Assembly (NCBI RefSeq): GCF_002553505.1
Contig: NZ_PDCP01000014.1
Coordinates: forward strand, 1 to 64,000
Origin: Mycolicibacterium agri
Lineage (GTDB): Bacteria; Actinomycetota; Actinomycetes; Mycobacteriales; Mycobacteriaceae
Direction: 5' to 3'
Length of the DNA stretch: 64,000 nucleotides
Shown here in pieces: positions 41,517-51,279 of this stretch. A program made the position numbers and the translations under genes. Below the pieces are notes generated by a model that saw nothing but the letters and a program-made list of their open reading frames with translations, did not search any database and had not been told where the DNA came from. The first letter of the stretch is position 1. Every line of letters starts with the position of its first letter.

Positions 41517-43337
41517 ATGACGGTTGAGCCACGGGTCGAGGGCCTGCTGCAGATCGAGGACATTCTGGACTCCGCGGGCAACATCGCCCTGCCGTCGGAT
41601 GTCACGCTGATCTCGCTGATCGAGCGCAATATCGCCAACGTCGGCGACACGATCGCCTATCGGTATCTGGACCACACGCGATCGACCGACGGCTACATCC
41701 ACGAACTGACCTGGACCCAGCTCGGCGTCCGCATGCGCGCGATCGCCGCCCGCGTGCAGCAGGTGGCCTCCGCGGGGGACCGGGTGGCGATCCTGGCCCC
41801 GCAGGGGCTCGATTACGTCGCCGGCTTCTTCGCCGCGATCAAGGCTGGGACCATCGCGGTGCCGCTGTTCGCCCCGGAGTTGCAGGGCCACACCGAGCGC
41901 CTGGCGGTCGCCCTGCACGACTCCCGCCCGAGTGTCGTGCTGACCACGTCCGCGGCCTCGGCGGGGGTCGATGCGGCGCTGGCCGGAATCGGCCTGACAC
42001 CCAAGCCGCATGTGATCGCCATCGACGAGGTTCCGGATTCTGCAGGCGAAACCCTGGTGCCGGTGCACCTGAACGTCGAGGACGTCTCGCATCTGCAATA
42101 CACCTCGGGATCAACACGAGAACCTGTCGGCGTCGAGGTGACCCATCTTGCGGTCGGCACCAACCTGGCGCAGATGATTTTGTCCATCGACCTGCTCGAT
42201 CGAAACACGCACGGCTGCAGTTGGTTACCGCTGTACCACGACATGGGTCTTTCGATGATCGGCTTCCCGACGGTGTACGGCGGGCACTCCACGCTGATGT
42301 CGCCGACCGCGTTCATCCGCAGGCCGCAGCGCTGGATCTACGCATTATCGGCCGCGTCGCGCGAAGGCCGTGTCGTCACCGCGGCACCCAATTTCGCGTG
42401 CGAGTACACCGCGCAACGCGGTCTCCCCGAACCGGGCGACGACATCGACTTGAGCAATGTGGTGCTGATCCTCGGCTCGGAACCGGTGAGCATGCGCGCC
42501 ATCGAGTCCTTCAACGCCGCGTTCGGCCCGTATGGGCTGCCGCCGACGGCGATCAAGCCGTCCTACGGCATCGCCGAGGCCACGCTGTTCGTGTCGACCA
42601 TCGCGCCGACCGAGAAGGCGACGGTCGCCCATCTCGACGCGGAACGGTTCGAACGGGGCGAGGCGGTGCGGGTGCCCGCCGACACGGAAGGCGCCGTAAC
42701 GCAGGTGTCCTGCGGCCACATCGCGCGCAGCCAATGGGCGGTCATCGTCGACTCCGAAACCAGCCGCGAGCTTCCCGACGGCCGTATCGGTGAAATCTGG
42801 TTGTGCGGCAACAATATCGGCCGCGGCTACTGGGGCCGTCCCGAAGAGACGCGACAGACATTCGGCGCCGAACTGCTGCCACGCCCGTCCGCGGACAGCC
42901 ACGCCGACGGCGCCCCCGACGACGCGGGCTGGTTGCGCACCGGCGACCTCGGGTTCTACCTCGACGGCGAGCTGTATGTCACCGGCAGGATCGCCGACGC
43001 GATCACCGTCGACGATCGTCGGCTCTATCCCGAGGACATCGAGGCGACCACCGCGGAGGCGTCGCCGATGGTGCGGCGGGGATACGTCACGGCGTTCACC
43101 GTTCCCGTCGGTAGCGGCGCGGAGTTGGTGCTCGTCGCCGAACGGGCGTCGGGTACCCGCCGCGCCGACCCCGCGCCGGCGATCGAGGCCATCCGCGCGG
43201 AAGTGTCTGACCGCCATGGCCTTTCGGTCAACGACGTGCGACTCGTGCCGGCGGGTACGATTCCGCGTACTACGAGCGGCAAGCTGGCCCGCCGGGCCGC
43301 CCGCGCCGCCTATCTCGCCGGCGACTTCGGCACCTGA
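41517..43337 (+). CDS. fatty-acyl-AMP ligase (FadD/FAAL type)
   Basis: A 606-residue adenylating enzyme with the P-loop YTSGSTREPVGVEVTH near residue 194, WLPLYHDMGL near 236, YGIAEATLF near 349, DLGFYLDGELYVTGRIAD near 478, and the C-terminal Lys in TTSGKLARR near 582. The SWLPLYHDMGL block and the insertion-containing middle are typical of FAALs, which hand acyl-AMP to an ACP domain and not to CoA. No polyketide synthase follows, so the acceptor is unknown. ATG 41517 has no clear ribosome site and may be close to its promoter. Confidence 0.87.
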   Translation: MTVEPRVEGLLQIEDILDSAGNIALPSDVTLISLIERNIANVGDTIAYRYLDHTRSTDGYIHELTWTQLGVRMRAIAARVQQVASAGDRVAILAPQGLDYVAGFFAAIKAGTIAVPLFAPELQGHTERLAVALHDSRPSVVLTTSAASAGVDAALAGIGLTPKPHVIAIDEVPDSAGETLVPVHLNVEDVSHLQYTSGSTREPVGVEVTHLAVGTNLAQMILSIDLLDRNTHGCSWLPLYHDMGLSMIGFPTVYGGHSTLMSPTAFIRRPQRWIYALSAASREGRVVTAAPNFACEYTAQRGLPEPGDDIDLSNVVLILGSEPVSMRAIESFNAAFGPYGLPPTAIKPSYGIAEATLFVSTIAPTEKATVAHLDAERFERGEAVRVPADTEGAVTQVSCGHIARSQWAVIVDSETSRELPDGRIGEIWLCGNNIGRGYWGRPEETRQTFGAELLPRPSADSHADGAPDDAGWLRTGDLGFYLDGELYVTGRIADAITVDDRRLYPEDIEATTAEASPMVRRGYVTAFTVPVGSGAELVLVAERASGTRRADPAPAIEAIRAEVSDRHGLSVNDVRLVPAGTIPRTTSGKLARRAARAAYLAGDFGT

Positions 43338-43446
43338 TCCGCTGGCGAGACTACGGAGTTTGACGGATTCGGCCCGTTTTTCATCATCTTCCGTGGTCTC
43401 GCGGACCCCGTGGCCTGTGATCGGCGGCCGTGGCTAGGGTTTCTTC

Positions 43447-44832
43447 ATGCCCGATCGCACCGCCGGCCTCTCCGCCGCCGCGCACCGCGCGCAGCAGTTC
43501 CTCGAGACGCTCGACGCGCGCCCGGTGGCCGCGCGGGTCGACGCCGGGGGGGTGCGGGATGAGCTCGGCGGCCCGCTGCCCGAGCGCGGCGAGGATCCGG
43601 ACGCCGTCATCGAGGCGCTGGCGACCGGCGCCGATCCTGGCCTGGTCGCCAGTGCCGGGCCGCGGCATTTCGGCTTCGTGATCGGCGGCGCGCTGCCCGC
43701 CGCGTTGGCCGCCGACTGGCTGGTCTCCGCGTGGGACCAGTGCGCGGCGTTTCACTCGCTGTCACCGGCGGCCGCCGCGATCGAGGAGATCACCTCCGCG
43801 TGGACCCTGGAGCTGTTCGGGCTGCCCGCCCACGCCGGCGTCGGCTTCGTCACCGGCGGCCAGGGCGCCAACACCACGTGCCTGGCGGCCGCCCGCCACA
43901 AAGTGCTGGCGGCCGCGGGCTGGAACGTCGAAGACGACGGCCTCATCGGCGCGCCGCCGGTGCACATCCTGTGCGGCGAACAGGCCCACGCCACCATCTA
44001 CACCGCGTTGCGCCAACTTGGCCTCGGCGCCAACACGGCGATCCGCGTCGCGGCCGACGACCAGGGCCGGATGCGGCCCGACGCGCTGCGGGACGCGCTC
44101 GCCGCGACGACCGGGCCGACGATCGTGTGTGCGCAGGCTGGCAATGTGGCGACCGGCGCGTTCGATGCGTTCGAGCCGATCGCCGACGCGTGCGCCGAGC
44201 GCGGCGCATGGCTGCACGTCGACGGCGCCTTCGGGCTGTGGGCCGCGGCGGCACCGTCGCTGCGCCATCTGACGAAAGGCGTTGAGCGGGCCGATTCGTG
44301 GGCCGTCGATGCCCACAAGTGGCTGAATGCTCCCTACGACGGCGCGATGGCCGTCGTCGCCGACGCCGACGCGCACGTCGCCGCGATGAGCCTGGCAGGC
44401 CCGTATCTGGTGGTCGATCCCGGCCAGCGCGACAACACCAACTTCGTGCCGGAGAGTTCACGGCGGGCGCGCGCCGTTCCGATCTATGCCGCGCTGCGTT
44501 CGCTCGGCCGCACCGGTCTGGCCGAACTGATCGAGCGCAACTGCGCGCAGGCCCGGCGCATGGCCCAGCGACTGCAGACCATTCCTGGCGTGCGCATCCT
44601 CAACGACGTTGTGCTGAACCAGGTTCTGGTGCAGCTGCCCGACGGAGACGACGCGAACCGGGCGGCGGTGGATGCCATCCAGCGCGACGGCACCTGCTGG
44701 TTGGGCGGGACGACATGGAACGGCCGCTACGTGCTGCGCGTCTCGGTCGCGAACTGGGCGACCACCGACGACGACATCGACCGGTCGGCTGATGCGATTA
44801 CCTCTGCCGTGCAGGCTATTTCGTCGCGGTGA
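43447..44832 (+). CDS. PLP-dependent decarboxylase-type protein (group II)
   Basis: A 461-residue fold-type I PLP protein of the group II decarboxylase / DDC-like family. GGQGANTTCLAAARH near residue 137 binds the phosphate, HATIY near 181 stacks on PLP, LHVDGAFG near 256 holds the Asp, and VDAHKWLN places the Schiff-base Lys at 291. Relatives decarboxylate aromatic amino acids, glutamate or diaminobutyrate; the substrate is not certain. It lies 109 bases after the FAAL gene. Confidence 0.83.
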   Translation: MPDRTAGLSAAAHRAQQFLETLDARPVAARVDAGGVRDELGGPLPERGEDPDAVIEALATGADPGLVASAGPRHFGFVIGGALPAALAADWLVSAWDQCAAFHSLSPAAAAIEEITSAWTLELFGLPAHAGVGFVTGGQGANTTCLAAARHKVLAAAGWNVEDDGLIGAPPVHILCGEQAHATIYTALRQLGLGANTAIRVAADDQGRMRPDALRDALAATTGPTIVCAQAGNVATGAFDAFEPIADACAERGAWLHVDGAFGLWAAAAPSLRHLTKGVERADSWAVDAHKWLNAPYDGAMAVVADADAHVAAMSLAGPYLVVDPGQRDNTNFVPESSRRARAVPIYAALRSLGRTGLAELIERNCAQARRMAQRLQTIPGVRILNDVVLNQVLVQLPDGDDANRAAVDAIQRDGTCWLGGTTWNGRYVLRVSVANWATTDDDIDRSADAITSAVQAISSR

Positions 44833-44890
44833 GTGGCACTTGCGGCGCAGCGACTTTGCAGACAGAGCGTGTGACTCTAGGCTTGCTGCC

Positions 44891-45298
44891 ATGCGATTGG
44901 ACCGTGCCGCACTGACCGTCGGCGGAATCCGCCTTGCTTCCGGAATTTCGTTTCTGATCGATCCACTTCGCGCGAACCGGCTGTGGGGCGATCGCGACGA
45001 GCCGACCCCAACGGCGCAGTTGCTGCTGCGCTCGATGGGCTACCGCGACGCGTTGATCGGTGGCCTGCTGATGGCTGCCGCGTTGCGCGGCAAGGACACC
45101 CGCGGCTGGTTTCTGGTCTCCGGCGGCGCCGACGCGGCGGATCTGCTGGGCGGCATGGGCGTGTATCACGATATGAAGCCCGCACAGCGGATCATCGGCT
45201 TGGGCGGCGCTGTCGTGGGCATCGGCGTCGGGCTGTGGGGAGCTACCCGTCGGCCCCCTCGTCGGCGCGAGCCCGCAGCGGCGCCAACAACGCATTGA
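44891..45298 (+). CDS. small membrane protein of unknown function
   Basis: A 135-residue protein with about three weakly hydrophobic segments (near residues 8-25, 54-66 and 98-115) and a basic, Pro/Ala-rich C-terminus. It looks like a small DUF4267-type membrane protein, a tentative match. Start ATG 44891. Its 3' end overlaps the 3' end of the TetR gene by 56 bases on the opposite strand. Confidence 0.65.
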   Translation: MRLDRAALTVGGIRLASGISFLIDPLRANRLWGDRDEPTPTAQLLLRSMGYRDALIGGLLMAAALRGKDTRGWFLVSGGADAADLLGGMGVYHDMKPAQRIIGLGGAVVGIGVGLWGATRRPPRRREPAAAPTTH

Positions 45299-45872
45299 GC
45301 CCGTACTCGAAGACCGCGTCGTAGTCGGTGGGCGACTGCAGCGCCGCCACCAGTTCGCGGTCCGGCCAGGCATCGGTCCACAGCGACGGATCCTCCTCCT
45401 CGTGCTTGGCGCCGCGCACGGCCGAAAACTGCATCACCGCAGACGAGATCACGTGCATCTGAACCGCTCGCAAGACGAGCGCGGCATCGGCCCCGATGAT
45501 CCCCAGTTGGGCCAGTTCGGCGGCCAGTCGCTGCTGGATCGGCAGAAAGAGCTTCGGTGTGCGGTCGCGCTCGTGTGCGATCGCCAGTAGGTGCTGGCGA
45601 TCGATCAGCATCTTGCGCTGTGAACGGGCGAGGCTGGCAATGCGATCGACCGCAGTTGCGCCCTCGACCGGGAGATGGGCCATCTCGTTGAGCAGTCGCT
45701 CGACCAGGCTGTCGAACAGTTTGTCTCGCCCGCCCACATGCCAGTAGATCGAGGTGACCGCCACCCCGAGCTCCTGCGCAAGCCGGCGCATGGTGAAGGC
45801 ATCCACGCCGTCCAGCTCGATCAATCGCGCAGCGGCGTCCAGAATCGGTACGGCTCCAACGGATTCGGTCAG
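45243..45872 (-). CDS. TetR-family regulator with a likely CTG start
   Basis: About 209 residues: a helix-turn-helix in VPILDAAARLIELDGVDAF and TMRRLAQELGVAVTSIYWHV, then an all-helical ligand domain. The fold needs residues upstream of the first ordinary start in this frame (TTG 45824). The frame opens only after a TGA, and the single good candidate is CTG 45872, with AGGAGGT 8 bases upstream. That CTG overlaps the oxygenase stop as CTGA, like the usual ATGA coupling. I therefore call a CTG start. It likely controls its coupled neighbour. Confidence 0.78.
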   Translation of the reverse strand: MTESVGAVPILDAAARLIELDGVDAFTMRRLAQELGVAVTSIYWHVGGRDKLFDSLVERLLNEMAHLPVEGATAVDRIASLARSQRKMLIDRQHLLAIAHERDRTPKLFLPIQQRLAAELAQLGIIGADAALVLRAVQMHVISSAVMQFSAVRGAKHEEEDPSLWTDAWPDRELVAALQSPTDYDAVFEYGLNALLAPLRARADEGADG

Positions 45873-46802
45873 GGTGTCTCACCTCCTGTCATCCGCTGAG
45901 ACTCGGGCAGATCCAGATAGCATTCGAGGTTGCGGTGCATGTTGATGACGCGGCGCTCCTCGTTGGACAACGTCAGGTGCGTGAACCCCGGCTGGTGCAG
46001 CCCGCGTTGCAGTCCCGCCAGCACCGCGATGTCCTGGGTCAGCACCAGCTCCGGATGCGCCTCGTCGGCGGTGACGCGGACGTGTGCGGGCCGGGTGCGC
46101 GGCGCGCCGGGCGGCATCCGGGTCCACAGCAACATGGTCAGCTCGCCGTGGTCGGGGCCCGGCCCCGGCAGGGCGGTCATCATGGTCAGGTGGTCGGCGT
46201 TGACCAGCAGCGTCATGTTCGGGAACACGTTGTACTGGTGCAGCCGCATCATCTGCTCGGTGTCCGCCCAGCTCAGATCGACACCCCGGGATGCGGCGAA
46301 TTCCGTTGTCCGCTGGGCGATTACATCCGCGACGGTCCGGCCGTCGGTCACCTGGTCGACCGGGTACGGCGTGTTCTCCGCGACGCCCACCAAGGCGCCC
46401 TGGGTGCGCACGTAGGCGTCCCACACCTCGGCGTCGGTGAGATTTTCCTTGATCTCCGGGCTGGCCACCCCGTAGAACTGCTCGGACTTGCCCGTGTGGC
46501 CCCAGATCGTCTGAGGGGCATGGACGTCGTCCATGCATCGGTGCAGCTCGGGATGCAGCGTCTGGATGTGATAGGTCTCGCTGTAGCCGTCGGCGATCGT
46601 CTTCCAGTTCGCATCGACCTGGACCGTCATGGTGGCATAACAGCGGAAATCGCCGAGGCCGCACCATGCGATGTCCTGCGGCACGGCCTCCAAGTAGTCG
46701 GCCAGTGGCATCGCGGCGACATCGAGGTTGACGAAGACCAGCCGCTCCGCGCATCCGCGCGATGTCGCCGACGGGGGCTCCGGTGCGCGCCGTATGCGTC
46801 AT
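45869..46802 (-). pseudogene. ring-hydroxylating oxygenase alpha subunit without its Rieske domain
   Basis: The frame from 46750 down reads as the catalytic half of a Rieske oxygenase: ERLVFVNLDVAAMPLADYLE, then the iron ligands in GYSETYHIQTLHPELH and a late Asp/Asn-rich region. The N-terminal Rieske domain (CxH...CxxH) is absent. A well-placed ATG (46802, after AGGAAGG) opens a different frame, MTHTARTGAPVGD, that does not continue into it. This looks like an out-of-frame deletion of the Rieske part. ATG 46711 could still give a 280-residue product, but without the Rieske centre it should not accept electrons normally. Confidence 0.72.
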
Positions 46803-46833
46803 GGTTGGCCTTCCTGATTCGGCTCCACCGGCC

Positions 46834-46848
46834 TGTAACGGTGTTACA
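46834..46848. promoter_or_regulatory. TetR-type palindromic operator
   Basis: TGTAAC, GGT and GTTACA form a perfect inverted repeat with 6-base arms. It lies between the divergent oxygenase remnant (start about 46802) and the amidohydrolase (46911). The size and symmetry suit the TetR regulator encoded in the same transcript as the oxygenase. Confidence 0.6.
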
Positions 46849-46910
46849 TTGACCACGGTAGCCGCTCGATCGGCCGTTGGGACTCCAAGTTGGGCAATCA
46901 GGGAGCAACT

Positions 46911-48671
46911 GTGTTCGACCTCAAGATCACCGGTGGCACCGTCGTCGACGGGACGGGCGCGGATCGTTTCTGTGCCGATGTGGCGGTCAAGGACGGCAAG
47001 ATCGTCCAGGTCCGTCGTCGGGGCCAGGGCGATCCACCGCTAGACGGGAACGCGGCCGAGACCATCGACGCGACAGGCAAAATCGTCGCGCCCGGCTTCG
47101 TCGACATCCACACCCACTACGACGGGCAGGTCAGCTGGGACAGCCTGCTCGAGCCGTCGAGCGGGCACGGCGTGACCACGGTCGTCACCGGCAATTGCGG
47201 TGTCGGCTTCGCACCGGTGCGGCCGGGCCGGGAGGACTGGCTGATCGGGCTGATGGAAGGCGTCGAGGACATTCCAGGCAGCGCGCTCACCGAGGGCATC
47301 ACGTGGGGCTGGGAGAGCTACCCCGAATACCTCGATGCCATCGAGAAGCACAAGTTCGCCGTCGACGTGGGCAGTCAAATCGCTCACGGCGCCGTGCGAG
47401 CGTACGCGATGGGCGAGCGCGGCGCCCGCAACGAGCCTGCCTCGCCCGACGACATCGCCGCCATGGCACGCATCGTGCAGGAGGGCGTCGAGGCTGGCGC
47501 GCTTGGCTTTTCGACCTCCCGCACCCTCGGCCACCGCGCCATCGACGGTGAACCCGTGCCCGGCACCTTCGCCGCAGAAGACGAGCTGTTCGGGCTCGGC
47601 AGGGCGATGGCGGCGGGCGGGCGGGCGGTGTTCGAGCTGGCACCGCAGGGCGTCGCCGGCGAGGACATCATCGCGCCGAGGAAGGAACTGGAGTGGATGC
47701 GGCGCCTGAGCGCGGAAATCGACCGGCCCATCTCGTTCGGCATGATTCAAGTCGACGCCGCACCGGATCTCTGGCGCGAACAACTCGACATCTCAGCGGC
47801 CGCGCACGCCGCCGGCAGCGAACTCTATCCACAGATCGCGGCCCGACCGTTCGGCATGCTCTTCGGTTTCCCCGGTCACCACGCGTTCACCCATCGCCCG
47901 ACGTTCCGCCGACTGAAAGCGCAGTGCAGTCGAGAGGAACTGGCAGATCGGCTCGCCGAACCCGCGGTGAAGGCGGCGATCCTCGCCGAGGACGACCTGC
48001 CGCCCGATCCGAACAAGTTGTTCGACAACATGTTTGCTTTGGTGCAGTATTCGCTGGGCCGCATCTATGCGCTGGGCGATCCGCCGGACTACGAGCCGAC
48101 CGAGGACCGCACCGTCGAGAAGATCGCCAGTGAGCGTGGCGAGGATCCACTGTCCACGCTGTATGACCTGATGCTCAAGGACAACGCCACGTCGATGTTG
48201 ATGCTGCCGTTTTACAACTACTTCTACGGCAACCATGACGCGATCCGGGAGATGCTGCTGCACCCCGCGGGCGTGGTCGGGTTGTCCGACGGCGGCGCGC
48301 ACTGCGGGATGATCTGCGACGCCTCCTATCCCACCTTCCTGCTGACGCACTGGGCGCGCGACCGTCGCCGCGGCGAGCGGCTCCAGCTGGAGTACGTGGT
48401 GCGCAAGCAATCTCACGACACCGCGCAGTTGTTCGGGCTCTCCGATCGCGGCGTGATCGAGGTCGGCAAGAAGGCCGACATCAACGTCATCGATATGGAT
48501 GCGTTGACGCTGCACCCCGCCCGCATGGCCTACGACCTGCCTGCGGGTGGTCAGCGCCTGGTGCAGAGCGCATCGGGCTACACCGCGACGATCGTCAGCG
48601 GAGTCATCACGCGCTGCAACAGCATCGACACCGGGGCGCGGCCCGGTCGGCTGGTGCGAGGGGCCCGCTGA
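46911..48671 (+). CDS. amidohydrolase / N-acyl-D-amino-acid deacylase family
   Basis: A 586-residue TIM-barrel amidohydrolase starting [18 protein letters not shown]. Metal ligands are in [18 protein letters not shown] near residue 63, with later histidines in AHGAVR and SDGGAHCGM near 457. The C-terminal beta strands ([15 protein letters not shown]) are typical. The closest style is D-aminoacylase (compare Rv2913c). GTG 46911 is preferred over TTG 46890 because AGGGAG lies 5 bases before it. It is divergent from the oxygenase/TetR set across a palindromic operator. Confidence 0.85.
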   Translation: MFDLKITGGTVVDGTGADRFCADVAVKDGKIVQVRRRGQGDPPLDGNAAETIDATGKIVAPGFVDIHTHYDGQVSWDSLLEPSSGHGVTTVVTGNCGVGFAPVRPGREDWLIGLMEGVEDIPGSALTEGITWGWESYPEYLDAIEKHKFAVDVGSQIAHGAVRAYAMGERGARNEPASPDDIAAMARIVQEGVEAGALGFSTSRTLGHRAIDGEPVPGTFAAEDELFGLGRAMAAGGRAVFELAPQGVAGEDIIAPRKELEWMRRLSAEIDRPISFGMIQVDAAPDLWREQLDISAAAHAAGSELYPQIAARPFGMLFGFPGHHAFTHRPTFRRLKAQCSREELADRLAEPAVKAAILAEDDLPPDPNKLFDNMFALVQYSLGRIYALGDPPDYEPTEDRTVEKIASERGEDPLSTLYDLMLKDNATSMLMLPFYNYFYGNHDAIREMLLHPAGVVGLSDGGAHCGMICDASYPTFLLTHWARDRRRGERLQLEYVVRKQSHDTAQLFGLSDRGVIEVGKKADINVIDMDALTLHPARMAYDLPAGGQRLVQSASGYTATIVSGVITRCNSIDTGARPGRLVRGAR

Positions 48672-48678
48672 GCGTCGG

Positions 48679-49566
48679 TCAGCGACCGCCGTCGGCCGCC
48701 GCGACGAGCAACTCGGCGAGTTTGGCGCTGGCGGGACCGATCCGCTCGGCCGAGGCGAGGTAGATCGTCCAGATCACCTTCGGCTGCACCCGCACCGCGC
48801 GTAGGTCGGGGTAGTGGGCCGCTTCGCTGGCCGGCATGAAGACCGACCCGAGGCCATGGCGTACCAGCGCAGCGGCTTTCGAGTAGTCAGCGGCGACCTC
48901 GTAGGGCGTGTGCGCCGAGACACCTGCTGCGCGGAAGGCGTCGTCGACGAGGCGCCGCAGCCCGAACTCGACGGGGAAGTCGATCAGGTCCTCGTCAGCC
49001 AGCTCGGTCAACGCGACCCGGTCACGTCCGGCCAGCCGGTGACCGTCCCGGCAGACGAACATCATCGGCTCCTCGGCCAGTAACTGCATGTGGATTCCCG
49101 CCGGGAAGCGGTCCGGCGCCGACACCAGCGCCAGGTCCAATGACCCGTCGGCGATCGCGGAAAGGTAGGCCATCGAACCGGTTTGGCTCTGCTGCAACCG
49201 GATTCGAACATGGGGATACGCCCGGCGGAATTCGCCCAGCACGCGCGGGATGTCGAGCGTGCCGAACGCGATGAGGGAGCCCAGTTCGACGGTTCCGGTC
49301 AACTGACCCCGATAGTCGCTCATCGACTCCTTTGCCAGTCGGGCGGATTCGATCACGCGGTGGGCATGTTGACGGAACAGTTCGCCGGCAGGAGTGAGCC
49401 GGATCTGTTGACGCGCGCGGTCGAACAGCTCCACGCCGAGTTCCTTCTCCAGCTTGCCGATCGACGTCGACAGCGCCGACTGGACGACATGGGCGCGGTG
49501 CGCGGCCTTGGAGAAGCTCATCTCACCGGCGACCGCGATGAAGTACTCCAACTGGCGCAGTTCCAT
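48679..49566 (-). CDS. LysR-family transcriptional regulator
   Basis: A 295-residue LTTR with the N-terminal helix-turn-helix MELRQLEYFIAVAGEMSFSK, then AAHRAHVVQSALSTSIGKLEKELGVELFDR. The C-terminal effector domain begins at about residue 90. It is divergent from the cupin and quinone-oxidoreductase genes, the usual LTTR arrangement, and a LysR-type inverted repeat lies 11 bases upstream of its start. Confidence 0.9.
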   Translation of the reverse strand: MELRQLEYFIAVAGEMSFSKAAHRAHVVQSALSTSIGKLEKELGVELFDRARQQIRLTPAGELFRQHAHRVIESARLAKESMSDYRGQLTGTVELGSLIAFGTLDIPRVLGEFRRAYPHVRIRLQQSQTGSMAYLSAIADGSLDLALVSAPDRFPAGIHMQLLAEEPMMFVCRDGHRLAGRDRVALTELADEDLIDFPVEFGLRRLVDDAFRAAGVSAHTPYEVAADYSKAAALVRHGLGSVFMPASEAAHYPDLRAVRVQPKVIWTIYLASAERIGPASAKLAELLVAAADGGR

Positions 49567-49577
49567 CTCACCAACCT

Positions 49578-49592
49578 ATCAATGCCATAGAT
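49578..49592. promoter_or_regulatory. LysR-type binding site
   Basis: ATC-N9-GAT (ATCAATGCCATAGAT) is a dyad of the T-N11-A LysR kind. It sits between the LysR start at 49566 and the divergent cupin start at 49642. Confidence 0.45.
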
Positions 49593-49641
49593 GACTTTGA
49601 TCAAAAACGGTCGTTGGACTTGATTGGTGGATGGAGTTGGG

Positions 49642-50130
49642 ATGGAGACAAGCCTGAGAGAAAGACGCGAAGACCATGAGATGCGAACGAAGCCACCCGA
49701 TTGTCGACGCGGTTCAGCCATGCTGAACGCCGGAAACGTCAAAGTCACGGACCTCCTGTGCGTGACGCCGCCGTGGATTCCCGAAGGTGCGCATGCGATG
49801 ACACAAGTCGTAGAACTTCCTCCCGCAGACGACGGCGTCGCGCCGCATCGCCATTCCGGGCCGGTTTTCGGATATGTACTCGAGGGCCGCATCCTGTTCG
49901 AGCTCGAGGGCGAAGCGCCCCGGGAAATCGTTGCAGGCGACGCGTTCTGGGAGCCGGGCGGCGATGTCGTGCATTACCAGGTTGCGAATTTGGAGCAAAA
50001 CAGCTGGAGCCGGTTCCTCGCTGTGTGCATTTGCGCACCAGGAATCGACATGATCACCATGCTCGAACCGGACGAGATCGCGGCCCGCGACCATCTTCGC
50101 CACCCGAGCGCCCGCCGACACACCCAGTGA
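49642..50130 (+). CDS. cupin-domain protein
   Basis: A 162-residue protein with one cupin barrel: DDGVAPHRHSGPVFGYVLEGRILFELEGE near residues 57-85 carries the His-x-His and Glu-type metal residues, and the second motif follows in FWEPGGDVVHYQ. Small cupins of this kind are metal-binding oxidases, isomerases or sensors. ATG 49642 has GGAG five to six bases upstream; ATG 49681 is an alternative. The oxidoreductase gene starts 19 bases downstream, and the LysR regulator is divergent. Confidence 0.78.
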   Translation: METSLRERREDHEMRTKPPDCRRGSAMLNAGNVKVTDLLCVTPPWIPEGAHAMTQVVELPPADDGVAPHRHSGPVFGYVLEGRILFELEGEAPREIVAGDAFWEPGGDVVHYQVANLEQNSWSRFLAVCICAPGIDMITMLEPDEIAARDHLRHPSARRHTQ

Positions 50131-50149
50131 CCCAGAAGGGGAACCAGTT

Positions 50150-51070
50150 ATGCAAGCAATCGTCGCGCGCGACCGCACCGCAGGCATTTCCGGGCTCTCG
50201 CTGGAGGACATGCCCTACCCGCACATGGCCGAGAACGACGTCATCGTCAAGGTGCACGCCGCCGCGTTCACCCCTGATGAGCTCGAATGGCCCGGCACAT
50301 GGACCGATCGCGCGGGCCGGGACAGGGCCCCGACGATCCCTGGGCACGAGGTGTCCGGTGTGGTCGCCGAATTGGGCTTCGGCACAACCGGACTAGCGGT
50401 CGGTCAGCGGGTGTTCGGGCTCACCGATTGGGCCCGCAACGGCACGCTCGCCGAATATGTCGCGGTCGAGGCCCGTAACCTGTCCCCGCTGTCGGACGGC
50501 GTCGACCACGTTGTCGCGGCCGCGCTGCCGATGCCCGGGCTGACCGCGTGGCAGGGGCTGTTCGAGCACGGTCGCCTCGCCTCCGGGCAGACCGTCCTGG
50601 TGCACGGCGCGGCGGGCGGCGTCGGTTCGGTCGCCGTGCAACTGGCCCACGAGGCCGGCGCCTGGGTCATCGGCACGGGACGTGGGGGCCACCGCGACAT
50701 CGTGTTGCATCTGGGTGCCGACGACTTCGTGGACCTGCAGCAGGACCGTCTCGAGGACCTCGGCAAGGTGGATGTGGTGTTCGACGTCCTCGGTGGCGAG
50801 ATTCTCGATCGCTCAACGCAACTGGTACGCACCGGCGGCACCGTCGTCACCATCGCCGAGCCGCCCCGGATCGAGCCGGACGGCGGTCGGGCGATTTTCT
50901 TCATCGTCGAGCCCGACAGACGCCAGCTAGCGGATCTGGAACACCGCCTTCGTGATGGCCGGTTGCAACCCCTCGTCGGAGCGGTATTCCCGCTCGCGCA
51001 GGCGATTTCGGCGTTCGACCCGCGCAACCGTGGTCACGGCAAGACGGTCATCCGCGTCGCGGAGGATTAG
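50150..51070 (+). CDS. NADP-dependent quinone oxidoreductase-type MDR protein
   Basis: A 306-residue zinc-free medium-chain reductase. The catalytic N-domain reads HAAAFTPDELEWPG and GHEVSGVVAELG near residue 66. The nucleotide loop VHGAAGGVGSVAVQLAHEAGA is near 160. The family reduces quinones or enones with NADPH. ATG 50150 follows AAGGGG. It forms an operon with the cupin gene, probably under the LysR regulator. Confidence 0.88.
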   Translation: MQAIVARDRTAGISGLSLEDMPYPHMAENDVIVKVHAAAFTPDELEWPGTWTDRAGRDRAPTIPGHEVSGVVAELGFGTTGLAVGQRVFGLTDWARNGTLAEYVAVEARNLSPLSDGVDHVVAAALPMPGLTAWQGLFEHGRLASGQTVLVHGAAGGVGSVAVQLAHEAGAWVIGTGRGGHRDIVLHLGADDFVDLQQDRLEDLGKVDVVFDVLGGEILDRSTQLVRTGGTVVTIAEPPRIEPDGGRAIFFIVEPDRRQLADLEHRLRDGRLQPLVGAVFPLAQAISAFDPRNRGHGKTVIRVAED

Positions 51071-51279
51071 CCGTCGCTCGACCCGGCGTGGATCGCGGGT
51101 TGGGCAACCGCGATTTCGGGGGTCGTCGGCGGTGTCTCCTGAGTGCTGGTGGCGCCCACACTCATCTCGCCGGAACTGACCGTGAGCGCCGGCTGCATCT
51201 GTTGCTGCGTGATCGCTACGGTCGTGGCTCCGAAGGCCACCACGGCGCATCCGCCGATCACCGCTACCAATTTGTTCAC
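51067..51279 (-). CDS. small secreted protein of unknown function
   Basis: A 70-residue protein with an N-terminal signal-like segment (MNKLVAVIGGCAVVAFGATT) and a Thr/Pro/Ser-rich mature part. GGCA could be a weak lipobox, but the Cys is early. Its TAG overlaps the stop of the oxidoreductase gene (4 bases, convergent). Function unknown. Confidence 0.55.
   Translation of the reverse strand: MNKLVAVIGGCAVVAFGATTVAITQQQMQPALTVSSGEMSVGATSTQETPPTTPEIAVAQPAIHAGSSDG

Noticed and set aside
40470..41520. Short frames of 60-140 codons in the gap before the fatty-acyl-AMP ligase
   Set aside because: Composition, missing ribosome sites and lack of any family signature argue against coding; kept as non-coding.
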